This document shows, in pieces, positions 7,256 through 13,662 of a stretch of 33,484 nt of DNA. Position numbers and translations under genes: made by a program. The stretch comes from Pseudomonadota bacterium (GTDB taxonomy: Bacteria; Desulfobacterota; Desulfarculia; Adiutricales; JAGVGV01), in NCBI GenBank assembly GCA_018830135.1, contig JAHJTB010000167.1, forward strand, positions 1-33,484, written 5' to 3'. How positions within the stretch are numbered: the first letter of the stretch is position 1; every line of letters begins with the position of its first letter. The notes beneath the pieces were generated by a model, which saw only the letters and a list, made by a program, of their open reading frames with translations, ran no database searches and was not told the DNA's origin.

Positions 7256-8014
7256 GTGAACATCCTGCTGACCAACGACGACGGCATTCATGCCCCCGGA
7301 CTGGCCGCCCTAGTCCGCACCCTGGCCTCGGAACACGAGGTCTTCGTGGCGGCGCCGGAGTACGAGCAGAGCGCGGTCGGTCACGCCATCACCCTGGCCG
7401 ATCCGATCAAGGTCAAACCCATCAGCAAAAACGGCGAGTTTTTCGGCTATGCCCTGGGCGGTACGCCGGCCGATTGCGTCAAGCTCGCCTCTTGCGAACT
7501 CATGGACCGCCGGCCGGACCTCGTGGTCTCCGGTATCAACCTGGGCGCCAACGTGGGTATCAACCTGTTGTATTCGGGCACCGTGTCGGCCGCGACCGAG
7601 GCGGCCATCCTGGGACTGCCGGCCCTGGCCATCTCCCTGGACACCTTCAGAGACCCGGATTTTTCATCTGCCGCCGATCTGGCCCGCCGTTTGGCGGCCA
7701 AACTGCCTGAGCTGGCCATTCCCCCGGGCGTGTCCCTTAACGTCAATGTGCCCGCCCTTCCCGCTGCCGAGATCAAAGGCCTGGCTTGGGCCCGTCAGGG
7801 CCAGACCCCCTTCGGGGAACGATTCACCCGGCGCATCGACCCTCGAGGCAACGTCTATTACTGGCGAGGCAGTGAACGCTCGACCCAGGCAGCCCGGCCG
7901 GATTCGGATTACGCACTTCTGGCCCAGGGATATGCGACCATCACCCCCCTTCGCCACGACCTGACCCATCACCGGGAACTGATCCGTCTGAAAAATATCA
8001 ATATAGACCTTTAG
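7256..8014 (+). CDS. surE: 5'/3'-nucleotidase SurE
   Basis: A 252-residue SurE, a cytoplasmic metal-dependent nucleoside-monophosphate phosphatase linked to stationary-phase survival. The N-terminal motif is ILLTNDDGIHAPG with metal ligands Asp8 and Asp9. The second motif EQSAVGHAIT supplies the conserved serine, and SGINLGANVG supplies the conserved asparagine. Length matches the family (about 250). GTG at 7256 is preferred because SurE proteins begin directly with the first strand (M-x-ILLTNDDG); in-frame TTGs at 7247 and 7250 would add only three residues. No good ribosome-binding site is visible. Downstream lie a small hairpin (8039-8056) and an intergenic stretch. Confidence 0.9.
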   Translation: MNILLTNDDGIHAPGLAALVRTLASEHEVFVAAPEYEQSAVGHAITLADPIKVKPISKNGEFFGYALGGTPADCVKLASCELMDRRPDLVVSGINLGANVGINLLYSGTVSAATEAAILGLPALAISLDTFRDPDFSSAADLARRLAAKLPELAIPPGVSLNVNVPALPAAEIKGLAWARQGQTPFGERFTRRIDPRGNVYYWRGSERSTQAARPDSDYALLAQGYATITPLRHDLTHHRELIRLKNINIDL

Positions 8015-8038
8015 TTGATCCATCCCATCTATATCTTG

Positions 8039-8056
8039 TGCCCGAGGTCTCGGGCA
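8039..8056 (+). terminator. Short hairpin after surE
   Basis: TGCCCGA (8039-8045) pairs perfectly with TCGGGCA (8050-8056) around a four-base loop, 24 bases past the surE stop. It lacks a following T-tract, so it is a weak terminator candidate. Confidence 0.35.
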
Positions 8057-8244
8057 TGAGGAACATCTCTCCCGGCCGTGATTCAAAAATACCCATCGGC
8101 TCCCCACATCCTTGAGGACAAGGAGACAAGCGAGTCGATCCGGAGGGGAGGGCGGCCCCTTTTACGATTAAAAAGTAAAAAAAAGGATGCATATCGGGTG
8201 TTTCTCCTGGTACAATCGAGCATATAGTGGAAGATGGCGAGGGC

Positions 8245-8261
8245 TTGGCACTGATGTTGCT
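8245..8261 (+). promoter_or_regulatory. Sigma-54 (RpoN) promoter
   Basis: TTGGCAC at 8245-8251 and TTGCT at 8257-8261 place the invariant GG (8247-8248) and GC (8259-8260) exactly ten bases apart, as in the -24/-12 consensus TGGCAC-N5-TTGC. Initiation is expected near 8272, and the ribosome-binding site AGAGGAGG of the zinc-ribbon gene begins at 8285. An enhancer-binding activator would be required; none is encoded here. Confidence 0.75.
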
Positions 8262-8298
8262 TATTGAGAAGGCCGGAACAAGCAAGAGGAGGACTGAC

Positions 8299-8478
8299 AT
8301 GCCCTTGTACTACTATAAATGCCGCGCCTGCGACCTCGATGAAGAACGGGTCGCTGGAATTGACGACCGGACCGTGATCTGCACCGAGTGCGGCGAGGTC
8401 ATGGACAGACAGATCAGTGACGACGAGGCCTTCAGCTTCTATTTTGTCGATCCATCAGCGGACCAGGCCGCCAGTTGA
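8299..8478 (+). CDS. 59-residue FmdB-like zinc-ribbon protein
   Basis: A small protein with an N-terminal zinc ribbon: YYYKCRAC (Cys8, Cys11 by count) pairs with CTECGEVMDRQ about 18 residues later. The opening MPLYYYKC resembles FmdB-family regulatory zinc ribbons (usually MPxYxYxC), followed by a short acidic tail with no known domain. Start at 8299 is fixed by AGAGGAGG; the frame remains open further upstream but that part overlaps the sigma-54 promoter. It is monocistronic. Function is unknown; FmdB-type proteins are often annotated as putative regulators without direct proof. Confidence 0.75.
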   Translation: MPLYYYKCRACDLDEERVAGIDDRTVICTECGEVMDRQISDDEAFSFYFVDPSADQAAS

Positions 8479-8576
8479 CCGTCGCCGCTTTTTCTGAAAA
8501 GGCCGGGTAGGGGGTCGGGAACGGATTTGCGCCAGGAGTGCGTCCGCGTCCCGTCCACGCCTTCCCTGCCGGGATA

Positions 8577-8605
8577 TTGCCAAAACCCCGCCTCTAGGAT
8601 ATACT
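8577..8605 (+). promoter_or_regulatory. Sigma-70 promoter with no adjacent ORF
   Basis: TTGCCA (8577-8582), a 17-base spacer, then TATACT (8600-8605). Predicted initiation is near 8612. The nearest downstream start codon belonging to a real gene is dodecin 1 at 9012, so the transcript is either a long-leader dodecin mRNA or a separate non-coding RNA. Confidence 0.6.
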
Positions 8606-8902
8606 TTTTTCAGTCTTCCATAACAGAGTGAAAGAAACGGGTTCCCAATCCCAGGGAGAGATCGTTTCGGGGCCTTGTCCCCTCCTAAGACGTTTCGCTT
8701 CCTATTCCCTGTTCGACGCCGTCCGACTTCGCGTCTGAACGATTCGACGTTGACGACGGAACGCGACCGCCCACCCTCCTGAACTTGGACCCTTAGCGAC
8801 TCGGGTACGGACAAGGAATCCGAATCCAGGATCGATCCGGTTTCGAACATGAACGGCCGAAAGTCCGGCGCGGACTGGCATCGATTTCGCGGACATGGTT
8901 TC

Positions 8903-8963
8903 AACCCGGATATGGCGGCTGGGTTCGAGGCCTCGCACCGAACCCAACCGCCATATCCGGGTT
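8903..8963. repeat. Compact inverted-repeat hairpin element
   Basis: The arms at 8903-8927 and 8939-8963 match at 24 of 25 positions, leaving an 11-base loop. The left arm starts AACCCGGATATGGCGG and continues TGGGTTCG after one mismatch position. The centre (CGAGGCCTCG, 8926-8935) is itself palindromic. The outer ends match the arms of the longer element at 7026-7201, so the two are probably one family. Confidence 0.8.
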
Positions 8964-9011
8964 CAAGGGTAGGTCGGCGGCAGGAACCTTATCAATGTCA
9001 GGAGGGGAAAA

Positions 9012-9230
9012 ATGGCAGGCAGCACCTACAAGATCATCGAGTTGGTGGGCACGAGCGACACGTCGTGGGAAGAGGCCGCGAGGACGGCCGTTGAGACCGC
9101 GGCCGAGGGTTTGAGAGACCTGCGGGTGGCCGAAGTGGTCAAGCTGGACATGGTGGTTTCGGAGGGCAAGGTGACGAGCTTCCGGGCTCGGGTCAACCTG
9201 TCCTTCAAGTTTCAGAAGGGACAGACCTAA
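9012..9230 (+). CDS. Dodecin (flavin-binding), paralog 1
   Basis: A 72-residue dodecin, the small beta-alpha-beta-beta protein that forms hollow dodecamers storing or buffering flavins. It shows YKIIELVGTS for strand 1, SWEEAARTAVETAAEGL for the helix, then two strands ending FRARVNLSFKFQ. Trp19 in the TSWEEA segment is the residue that stacks on the flavin in characterised dodecins. The glutamine usually found in the next strand is not evident (VVKLDMVV here). The ribosome-binding site CAGGAGGGG precedes the ATG by about five bases. An intrinsic terminator follows at 9341-9382, so it is a single-gene unit. Proximity to the flavodoxin/ferritin operon suggests flavin homeostasis in oxidative stress, an inference. 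Confidence 0.9.
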   Translation: MAGSTYKIIELVGTSDTSWEEAARTAVETAAEGLRDLRVAEVVKLDMVVSEGKVTSFRARVNLSFKFQKGQT

Positions 9231-9340
9231 CCGGGGACTATTGACCGATGAAGGTCCGGGGGCGTCCGGCCGCGCCGTAAAATGAGCGTTCCCGTCTTCA
9301 TCTTCCGCCTGGTGCATATCGAGCCGGCCTATCGAGATCG

Positions 9341-9382
9341 AACCCCCGCGCGTCCCGGAGTACCGGGCGCCGGGGGTTTTTT
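9341..9382 (+). terminator. Rho-independent terminator after dodecin 1
   Basis: AACCCCCG (9341-9348) pairs with CGGGGGTT, and an inner CCCGG/CCGGG stem extends the hairpin, followed directly by a run of six T residues ending near 9382. Confidence 0.85.
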
Positions 9383-9609
9383 CCGGCCCTCCCGGTCCGT
9401 TCCTGAGCGGCGGCAGGGATTCAGGGAATCGGCGTATCCGGGTTTAAGTCGCCCGCGGAGCCTCTGGTCGAAGGGCGATTCCGCCGCCGGGTCCTTTATC
9501 GACAAATATAGAAAAGGCGGCAGTCGGAGCCCTGAGGCCAAAGGCCGCGGCAGGGAGCTTCCGCGACGCCAGCCAGCGCTGAACGGTTACCGCCGACGAA
9601 CTAATTCCA

Positions 9610-9639
9610 TTGACACCCGAGGCGCCGAGGCCCTATCAT
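9610..9639 (+). promoter_or_regulatory. Sigma-70 promoter for dodecin 2
   Basis: A consensus TTGACA (9610-9615) is followed after 18 bases by TATCAT (9634-9639). The leader to the ATG at 9723 is about 75 bases. Confidence 0.7.
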
Positions 9640-9722
9640 CCTAGGCTTGAATACGAACCGGTTCATGACCGATTCGCCCCGGGATAGCCAGGGGCGGGTT
9701 TCATACATCCAAGGAGGCTGCC

Positions 9723-9944
9723 ATGTCCAGATCCGACAAAGGAAGAGTCGCAAGAGTCACCGAGATCATCGCCGCTTCGTCCAAGGGTTTTGACGACGCG
9801 ATCAAAGTGGGATTTGCCCGGGCCAGCCGGACCCTGCGCGGGATTACCGGTATGCGGGTGATCGAGCAGCGGGTTTCGGTCGAAGCCAACAACATTACCG
9901 AATACCGGGTCCGGATGGAGGTCATCTTCGTTCTGGAAGGATAA
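9723..9944 (+). CDS. Dodecin-like protein, paralog 2
   Basis: A 73-residue protein with the dodecin layout: VARVTEIIAASSKGFDDAIKVG, then a helix, then two strands with VIEQRVSVEANN and EYRVRMEVIFVLEG. It keeps the Glu-Gln pair (IEQR, residues 47-50) that characterised dodecins use near the flavin, but has Phe23 where the flavin-stacking tryptophan sits in paralog 1. It may therefore bind flavin more weakly or bind another ligand (inference). The ribosome-binding site CAAGGAGG lies six bases before the ATG, and it has its own sigma-70 promoter. Similarity to paralog 1 is low apart from the fold-defining positions, so this is an old divergence rather than a recent duplication. Confidence 0.8.
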   Translation: MSRSDKGRVARVTEIIAASSKGFDDAIKVGFARASRTLRGITGMRVIEQRVSVEANNITEYRVRMEVIFVLEG

Positions 9945-10142
9945 GGGGGCCGACCTCGGACCAATCGGTTCCGGTCAGACCGGGCCGCGCACCTTGAGTG
10001 CAGGACAATCATGCGGTCATCGCCTCACGGCCTCACGGGCGGCGCCGACCCGTTTGCGGCCGGCACTTTCACTGGCAATTTGTCCTGGCCTTGACTACAA
10101 TACGTCGGGGAGAGGCATTGAAACGGAATCGGACGACAGGTT

Positions 10143-11042
10143 ATGAGTGGTCAGATAAATCCATTCGAAATTTTCGGGCTTACCCCGGAAATCGCCAGTC
10201 GTCTTGACGAAAAATCCCTCTTCACCCTGATCAAGTCCCTCTATCGCTGCCTGGCCAAGGTCTACCACCCCGATTTGACGGGGCAGTCCGGGCAGGAAGG
10301 CCTGGCGGCCAAACAGGCCGCCCGGACCGTCGAATTGAATCTGGCCTTCGAGCAGCTCAACCTGGAAAGGGACCGGGACTCCTTCCGGCGCTTTCACAAG
10401 GCCTATGCCAACCGCACCAACCGGGGGCAGCGCAAGAAGATCCGGGAGCTGGAAAAGAGTCTGAGCCAGGAGAGGCGAAGACAGGCCTCCCTGGCCGACG
10501 GATTCGTCCTCTATCTCCTTCGCGAGATGCCCTGGTTCGCCGCCAGCAACGGCCGTGAGGCCGGCCCGAACCTGCCCTCTCCGGCCAACATCAAACTGGG
10601 CCTCAACGACGTGGCCATCAATCACAACATCCGAGGCGCCTCCTGGAACCTGGGCAGCAATTACAAGGAGATCATCTTCGATGCCCTGGGCGGGATGCTC
10701 TATCGCCCGGTCGGACGCTCCCATCCGTTTTCCGTCAATTTTATCCACCTCCTGGGGACCGTTCCCGTCGAAGAGATCGACCTGGTGCCCCTTTTGAACC
10801 GAATGCCGCCCAAGGAGGGCTTTTTCAAGCGAGCGGCCCTGGACAGCCGCTACGGCATGGACGGCGCTCCGATCGAGGTCCTCAACACCCTGTCCATGGA
10901 TAAGTTCAAGGAGCACTGCCTGTCTCGGCTTCAGCCGGAACTCCGGGAACGCTCCTATCTGTTTTCGGTCCATCGGCCGATCTTCGAGGAAACGGGAGAC
11001 ATCTCCCTGGAAGGCGTGGTGGTAAAGATTTCAGGGCTTTGA
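10143..11042 (+). CDS. J-domain protein of unknown function
   Basis: A 299-residue protein. Residues 5-75 form a DnaJ-type J domain: NPFEIFGL opens it, helix II is YRCLAKVYHPDL with the essential HPD tripeptide, and LNLAFEQLN closes helix IV. A charged coiled-coil-like segment (about 95-120, RKKIRELEKSLSQERRRQ) follows. The remaining 180 residues contain no recognised domain and no CxxCxGxG zinc repeats, so this is a class III J protein that probably recruits DnaK to a particular client. A short hairpin (11050-11078) follows the stop. The start ATG at 10143 lacks a strong ribosome-binding site; TACAAT at 10096-10101 is a plausible -10 box with a poor -35. Confidence 0.75.
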   Translation: MSGQINPFEIFGLTPEIASRLDEKSLFTLIKSLYRCLAKVYHPDLTGQSGQEGLAAKQAARTVELNLAFEQLNLERDRDSFRRFHKAYANRTNRGQRKKIRELEKSLSQERRRQASLADGFVLYLLREMPWFAASNGREAGPNLPSPANIKLGLNDVAINHNIRGASWNLGSNYKEIIFDALGGMLYRPVGRSHPFSVNFIHLLGTVPVEEIDLVPLLNRMPPKEGFFKRAALDSRYGMDGAPIEVLNTLSMDKFKEHCLSRLQPELRERSYLFSVHRPIFEETGDISLEGVVVKISGL

Positions 11043-11049
11043 CCCCCAT

Positions 11050-11078
11050 GGGCCGTGGCCTCATCGAATACACGGCCC
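11050..11078 (+). terminator. Hairpin after the J-domain gene
   Basis: GGGCCGTG (11050-11057) pairs perfectly with CACGGCCC (11071-11078), eight bases past the stop. There is no T-tract, so factor-dependent termination or 3'-end protection is as likely. Confidence 0.45.
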
Positions 11079-11209
11079 GACGACGCCTCATCCCCCCGCC
11101 CGGAATCCACAGGCTGAATACCCGGGCCCGGCTTTCCTGCCCTCGCCCGTCTTGACCGGGCCGATGCATCGACCCATGGTCTGAATCCGGATTTATTGAG
11201 GCCCGGAAC

Positions 11210-11238
11210 TTGAAAAACTCGGACTGAGGCTCTATTTT
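11210..11238 (+). promoter_or_regulatory. Sigma-70 promoter for rubrerythrin and the downstream cluster
   Basis: TTGAAA (11210-11215), a 17-base spacer, then TATTTT (11233-11238). It is followed by an AT-rich leader with TTATTAACGATAA (11237-11249), a loose dyad overlapping the start region that could bind a Fur/PerR-type repressor, though it does not match the usual 7-1-7 box well. Confidence 0.55.
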
Positions 11239-11321
11239 TATTAACGATAAGCATACGCATGCTCGGGTAGGTTTTTTAATATCTTTTTTTGCATCGGATT
11301 ACCATACGAGGAGGTTGAAGG

Positions 11322-11897
11322 ATGGCAAGTGTCAAAGGCACCCGGACCGAAAAGAACCTGCTGGCCGCTTTTGCCGGTGAGTCCCAGGCTCGCAACCGTT
11401 ACACCTATTTCGCTTCCAAGGCCCAAAAAGAAGGATTCAAACAGATCGAGTCCATTTTTCTGGAAACTGCGGACCAGGAAAAGGAGCACGCCAAGCGTTT
11501 CTTTAATTTCCTGGAGGGCGGCGAAGTCGAGATTCAGGCCACTTTTCCGGCCGGCATCGTCGGCACGACCGCTGATAATCTGCAGGAGGCCGCCGGCGGT
11601 GAACACTATGAATGGTCCGAGATGTACCCCGGTTTCGCCAAGGTGGCCCGGGAGGAAGGTCTCGAGGCCATTGCCAAGGTTTTCGAGGCGGTTTCCGTGG
11701 CCGAAAAGCAGCACGAGAAACGGTATCGCGACCTGTTGGCCAACATAAAGAACGGGACGGTTTTCAAGAAGGACAAGCCCGTTACCTGGCGTTGCCGTAA
11801 CTGCGGCTACCTGCATGAAGGGACCGAAGCGTTGGAGTCCTGTCCGGCCTGCGCTCACCCCAGGGCCCATTTCGAGATCCTGGGCGAGAACTGGTGA
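11322..11897 (+). CDS. rbr: Rubrerythrin
   Basis: A 191-residue classical rubrerythrin, the cytoplasmic NAD(P)H-linked peroxidase of anaerobes. The diiron four-helix bundle has Glu20 ([11 protein letters not shown]), Glu53 and His56 ([10 protein letters not shown]), Glu94, and the second ExxH near 128-131 (AEKQHEKRY). The C-terminal rubredoxin domain has Cys158, Cys161, Cys174 and Cys177 ([10 protein letters not shown]...CPAC). Length and ligand spacing match the Desulfovibrio protein. The ribosome-binding site GAGGAGG sits upstream of the ATG. It opens a cluster of same-strand redox genes; superoxide reductase follows after 108 bases, so peroxide made there can be removed here. Confidence 0.97.
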   Translation: MASVKGTRTEKNLLAAFAGESQARNRYTYFASKAQKEGFKQIESIFLETADQEKEHAKRFFNFLEGGEVEIQATFPAGIVGTTADNLQEAAGGEHYEWSEMYPGFAKVAREEGLEAIAKVFEAVSVAEKQHEKRYRDLLANIKNGTVFKKDKPVTWRCRNCGYLHEGTEALESCPACAHPRAHFEILGENW

Positions 11898-11919
11898 TCC
11901 AGACGACCCTATCACCTTC

Positions 11920-11943
11920 GGCCTGGGCCCGGGGGCTCGGGCC
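11920..11943 (+). terminator. GC hairpin between rbr and desulfoferrodoxin
   Basis: GGCCTGGGCC (11920-11929) can pair with GGCTCGGGCC (11934-11943) using two G-U wobbles. No T-tract follows. It may attenuate or separate rbr from the next gene rather than fully terminate. Confidence 0.35.
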
Positions 11944-12005
11944 GGACCCTCAAGTCTGCAATCATACACAGTCGCCCGTTTAACCGAGGCGGAGGAGGAG
12001 ACAAA

Positions 12006-12380
12006 ATGGCAGAGAAGCTGGACGTTTACAAGTGTGAAGCGTGCGGACATATCATCGAGGTTCTTCATGGTGGCGTGGGAACGCTGGTCTGCTGTGATCA
12101 ACCCATGAAGAAGCTGACCGAGAACACCACGGACGCAGCCAAGGAAAAGCACGTGCCCGTTATCGAAAAAACGGCTGATGGCTACAAGGTCATGGTCGGC
12201 AGCGTGGCCCACCCCATGGAAGAAAAGCACTATATCGAGTGGATCGAACTGCTGGCCGACGGCAAGGCCTACCGGCAGTTTCTTGCCCCCGGTCAAAAGC
12301 CGGAAGCCGTCTTCAAGGTCGAGGCCGCTTCGGTCAACGCCCGTGAATACTGCAATCTGCACGGCCTGTGGAAGGCCTAG
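12006..12380 (+). CDS. dfx: Desulfoferrodoxin (two-iron superoxide reductase)
   Basis: A 124-residue class I superoxide reductase that reduces superoxide to hydrogen peroxide without releasing oxygen. The N-terminal desulforedoxin-type Fe(Cys)4 site is Cys10, Cys13, Cys29, Cys30. The catalytic Fe(His)4Cys site is His49, His69, His75, His119 and Cys116, and the EKH motif keeps Glu47 and Lys48 that guide substrate. All positions match the Desulfovibrio numbering. The ribosome-binding site GGAGGAGG precedes the ATG. It needs an electron donor such as rubredoxin; a rubredoxin-like protein is encoded further down the cluster. Confidence 0.97.
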   Translation: MAEKLDVYKCEACGHIIEVLHGGVGTLVCCDQPMKKLTENTTDAAKEKHVPVIEKTADGYKVMVGSVAHPMEEKHYIEWIELLADGKAYRQFLAPGQKPEAVFKVEAASVNAREYCNLHGLWKA

Positions 12381-12402
12381 CCTTTTATCCTTTATTTAAT
12401 TC

Positions 12403-12440
12403 AAGGGCCGCCGCGTGGTCTCCGGGCCGGGGCGGCCCTT
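12403..12440 (+). terminator. Perfect 10-bp hairpin between dfx and ferritin
   Basis: AAGGGCCGCC (12403-12412) pairs perfectly with GGCGGCCCTT (12431-12440). It lies in the ferritin leader, about 60 bases before the ATG. With no T-tract it could be a processing or stability element as easily as a terminator. Confidence 0.5.
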
Positions 12441-12501
12441 GCTCCAAGACTGCCGAAACCGGCCAGCCGGCCGGTCGTTTTCCATCGCCAAGGAGACAGG
12501 C

Positions 12502-13041
12502 ATGCTCAGTCCGACAATCGAGGACGCCCTGAACGAACAACTCAATGCCGAGGCCTATTCGGGATACCTGTATCTGTCGATGGTTGCCTACTTTGAATCC
12601 ATCGGCTTGAAAGGCTTCGCCAAATGGATGGGCGCCCAGACGCGGGAGGAGTTTTTTCACGCGAACAAGTTCTACAACTATATCATCGAACGGAGCGGAC
12701 GGGTGAGCCTGAAGACCATCGACGCTCCACCCAACCAATGGGAATCCCCCTTGGCCGCTTTTGCCGCGGCCTACGAGCACGAGCGTAAAGTCACCGGCCT
12801 GATCAACGACCTGGTCGGGCTGGCCAGGGAGGAAAAAGATCACGCTTCGGAGATTTTTCTGCAGTGGTTCGTGACCGAGCAGGTTGAAGAAGAGGCCAGC
12901 GTGGAAGAGGTCATCCAGAAACTCAAACTGGCCGGCCCGCAAGGGGCGGGGCTGTTCATGCTGGACAACGAGTTGAGCCAGCGTGTCATCTCGCCGCTCG
13001 TGGCAGCGGCCATGACCGGAATTCCGGCGCCCGCGGCCTGA
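12502..13041 (+). CDS. ftnA: Bacterial non-heme ferritin
   Basis: A 179-residue ferritin that oxidises and stores iron in a 24-mer shell. The ferroxidase ligands are in place: Glu17 (NAEAYSGYLYLSM), Glu50 and His53 (REEFFHANKFY), then later acidic positions in AYEHERKVTGLIND and EVEEEASVEEV. YFESIGLKGFAKWM is the typical helix A-B region. The C-terminal tail (ISPLVAAAMTGIPAPAA) is hydrophobic. Start at 12502 is set by AAGGAGA; the frame is open 29 codons further up but that part covers the hairpin and encodes nothing conserved. The position between desulfoferrodoxin and a second ferritin-like protein supports a role in limiting Fenton chemistry. Confidence 0.93.
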   Translation: MLSPTIEDALNEQLNAEAYSGYLYLSMVAYFESIGLKGFAKWMGAQTREEFFHANKFYNYIIERSGRVSLKTIDAPPNQWESPLAAFAAAYEHERKVTGLINDLVGLAREEKDHASEIFLQWFVTEQVEEEASVEEVIQKLKLAGPQGAGLFMLDNELSQRVISPLVAAAMTGIPAPAA

Positions 13042-13055
13042 ACCGAATCGTCATG

Positions 13056-13083
13056 CGGCCGGGGCGTCTGGCGCGCCCGGCCG
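13056..13083 (+). other. GC hairpin between the two ferritin-type genes
   Basis: CGGCCGGG (13056-13063) pairs perfectly with CCCGGCCG (13076-13083) around a 12-base loop. No T-tract. Confidence 0.4.
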
Positions 13084-13129
13084 TGTTGATTTCCCAAATC
13101 GGCCCTGATTTCCAATAGGGGAGTAGAAA

Positions 13130-13660
13130 ATGTCTGAAACGAGCGACCGATCCAAGAAGATGCTGGCCACGGCCCTGGAAATGGAAGAAAGGGGCAAGGC
13201 CTATTACGAGAAGGCGGCCCTTGCCACCAAGAACGAGGTCGGGCGAGGGGTCTTCAAGATGCTCGCCGAATACGAAGTCGAACACATGGAGCGGATCAAG
13301 GAAATTTACTCGGTTCTGTCCGGTGGTCAAGGCTGGAGTGAAAGTCTGGTCTCCTTCGGGCTGGCCACGGACCTGGGCGCCGTTTTTCGCAAGCTGGCTG
13401 AAGCGCAGCGGGAACATGTCAGGGCGGCCACCAGCGACGTCGAGGCCATGAGTGTGGGCGTTCGTTTCGAATCCGCATCGGTCAAGTTTTACGAAGACCA
13501 GTTGAGCCGGGCCGGCGACCTTCTCGAAAGGCGCTTTCTCGAACTCATGGTCGCCGAGGAGCGCGGCCATCTCAACCTGCTTTCCGACCTGCGTTTTTAT
13601 TACATGGACCCGGAGGCATGGTTCATGGAAAAGGAGCGGGCTGGACTGGATGGAGCCTGA
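13130..13660 (+). CDS. Ferritin-like diiron protein, rubrerythrin-type without rubredoxin
   Basis: A 176-residue four-helix protein. The first half has EMEERGKAYYEKAA (Glu19/Glu20) and EYEVEHMERI (Glu49, His52). The second half repeats the pattern with ESASVKFYEDQL and MVAEERGHLNLLSDL. These paired E...ExxH motifs define the rubrerythrin/ferritin-like superfamily. No C-terminal rubredoxin cysteines are present, so electrons must come from a separate partner. Role may be peroxide or oxygen reduction, or iron handling. The ribosome-binding site is weak (TAGGGGAG). It ends two bases before the oxidoreductase alpha gene, which argues for tight co-expression. Confidence 0.85.
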   Translation: MSETSDRSKKMLATALEMEERGKAYYEKAALATKNEVGRGVFKMLAEYEVEHMERIKEIYSVLSGGQGWSESLVSFGLATDLGAVFRKLAEAQREHVRAATSDVEAMSVGVRFESASVKFYEDQLSRAGDLLERRFLELMVAEERGHLNLLSDLRFYYMDPEAWFMEKERAGLDGA

Positions 13661-13662
13661 TC

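Larger units (their letters stand above)
8479..9011. other. Long non-coding region before dodecin 1
   Basis: About 530 bases without a convincing gene in any frame. It contains a good sigma-70 promoter (8577-8605) that is not followed by an ORF for about 400 bases, and a large near-perfect hairpin (8903-8963) close to dodecin 1. Shorter pairings such as CAGGGA/TCCCTG (about 8653 and 8716) and GGGGCCTTGTCCCC are visible within the putative transcript. Confidence 0.55.
9231..9722. other. Intergenic region between the two dodecin genes
   Basis: About 490 bases. It holds the dodecin 1 terminator (9341-9382) and the dodecin 2 promoter (9610-9639). At 9432-9448 the string GGCGTATCCGGGTTTAA resembles one arm of the inverted-repeat element at 8903-8963 without a partner arm. 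Nothing else is recognisable. Confidence 0.55.

Noticed and set aside
8612-8800. 6S RNA or other known housekeeping RNA
   Set aside because: No long closing stem or recognisable conserved core could be traced by eye, so no RNA family is assigned.
9541-9566. Possible fourth fragment of the 120-bp repeat (GGCCGCGGCAGGGAGCTTCC)
   Set aside because: Only a short GC-rich block resembles the repeat end; no conserved centre or right half.
11182-11197. Possible further arm of the inverted-repeat element (GAATCCGGATTTATTG)
   Set aside because: Match is short with no partner arm nearby; chance is likely.
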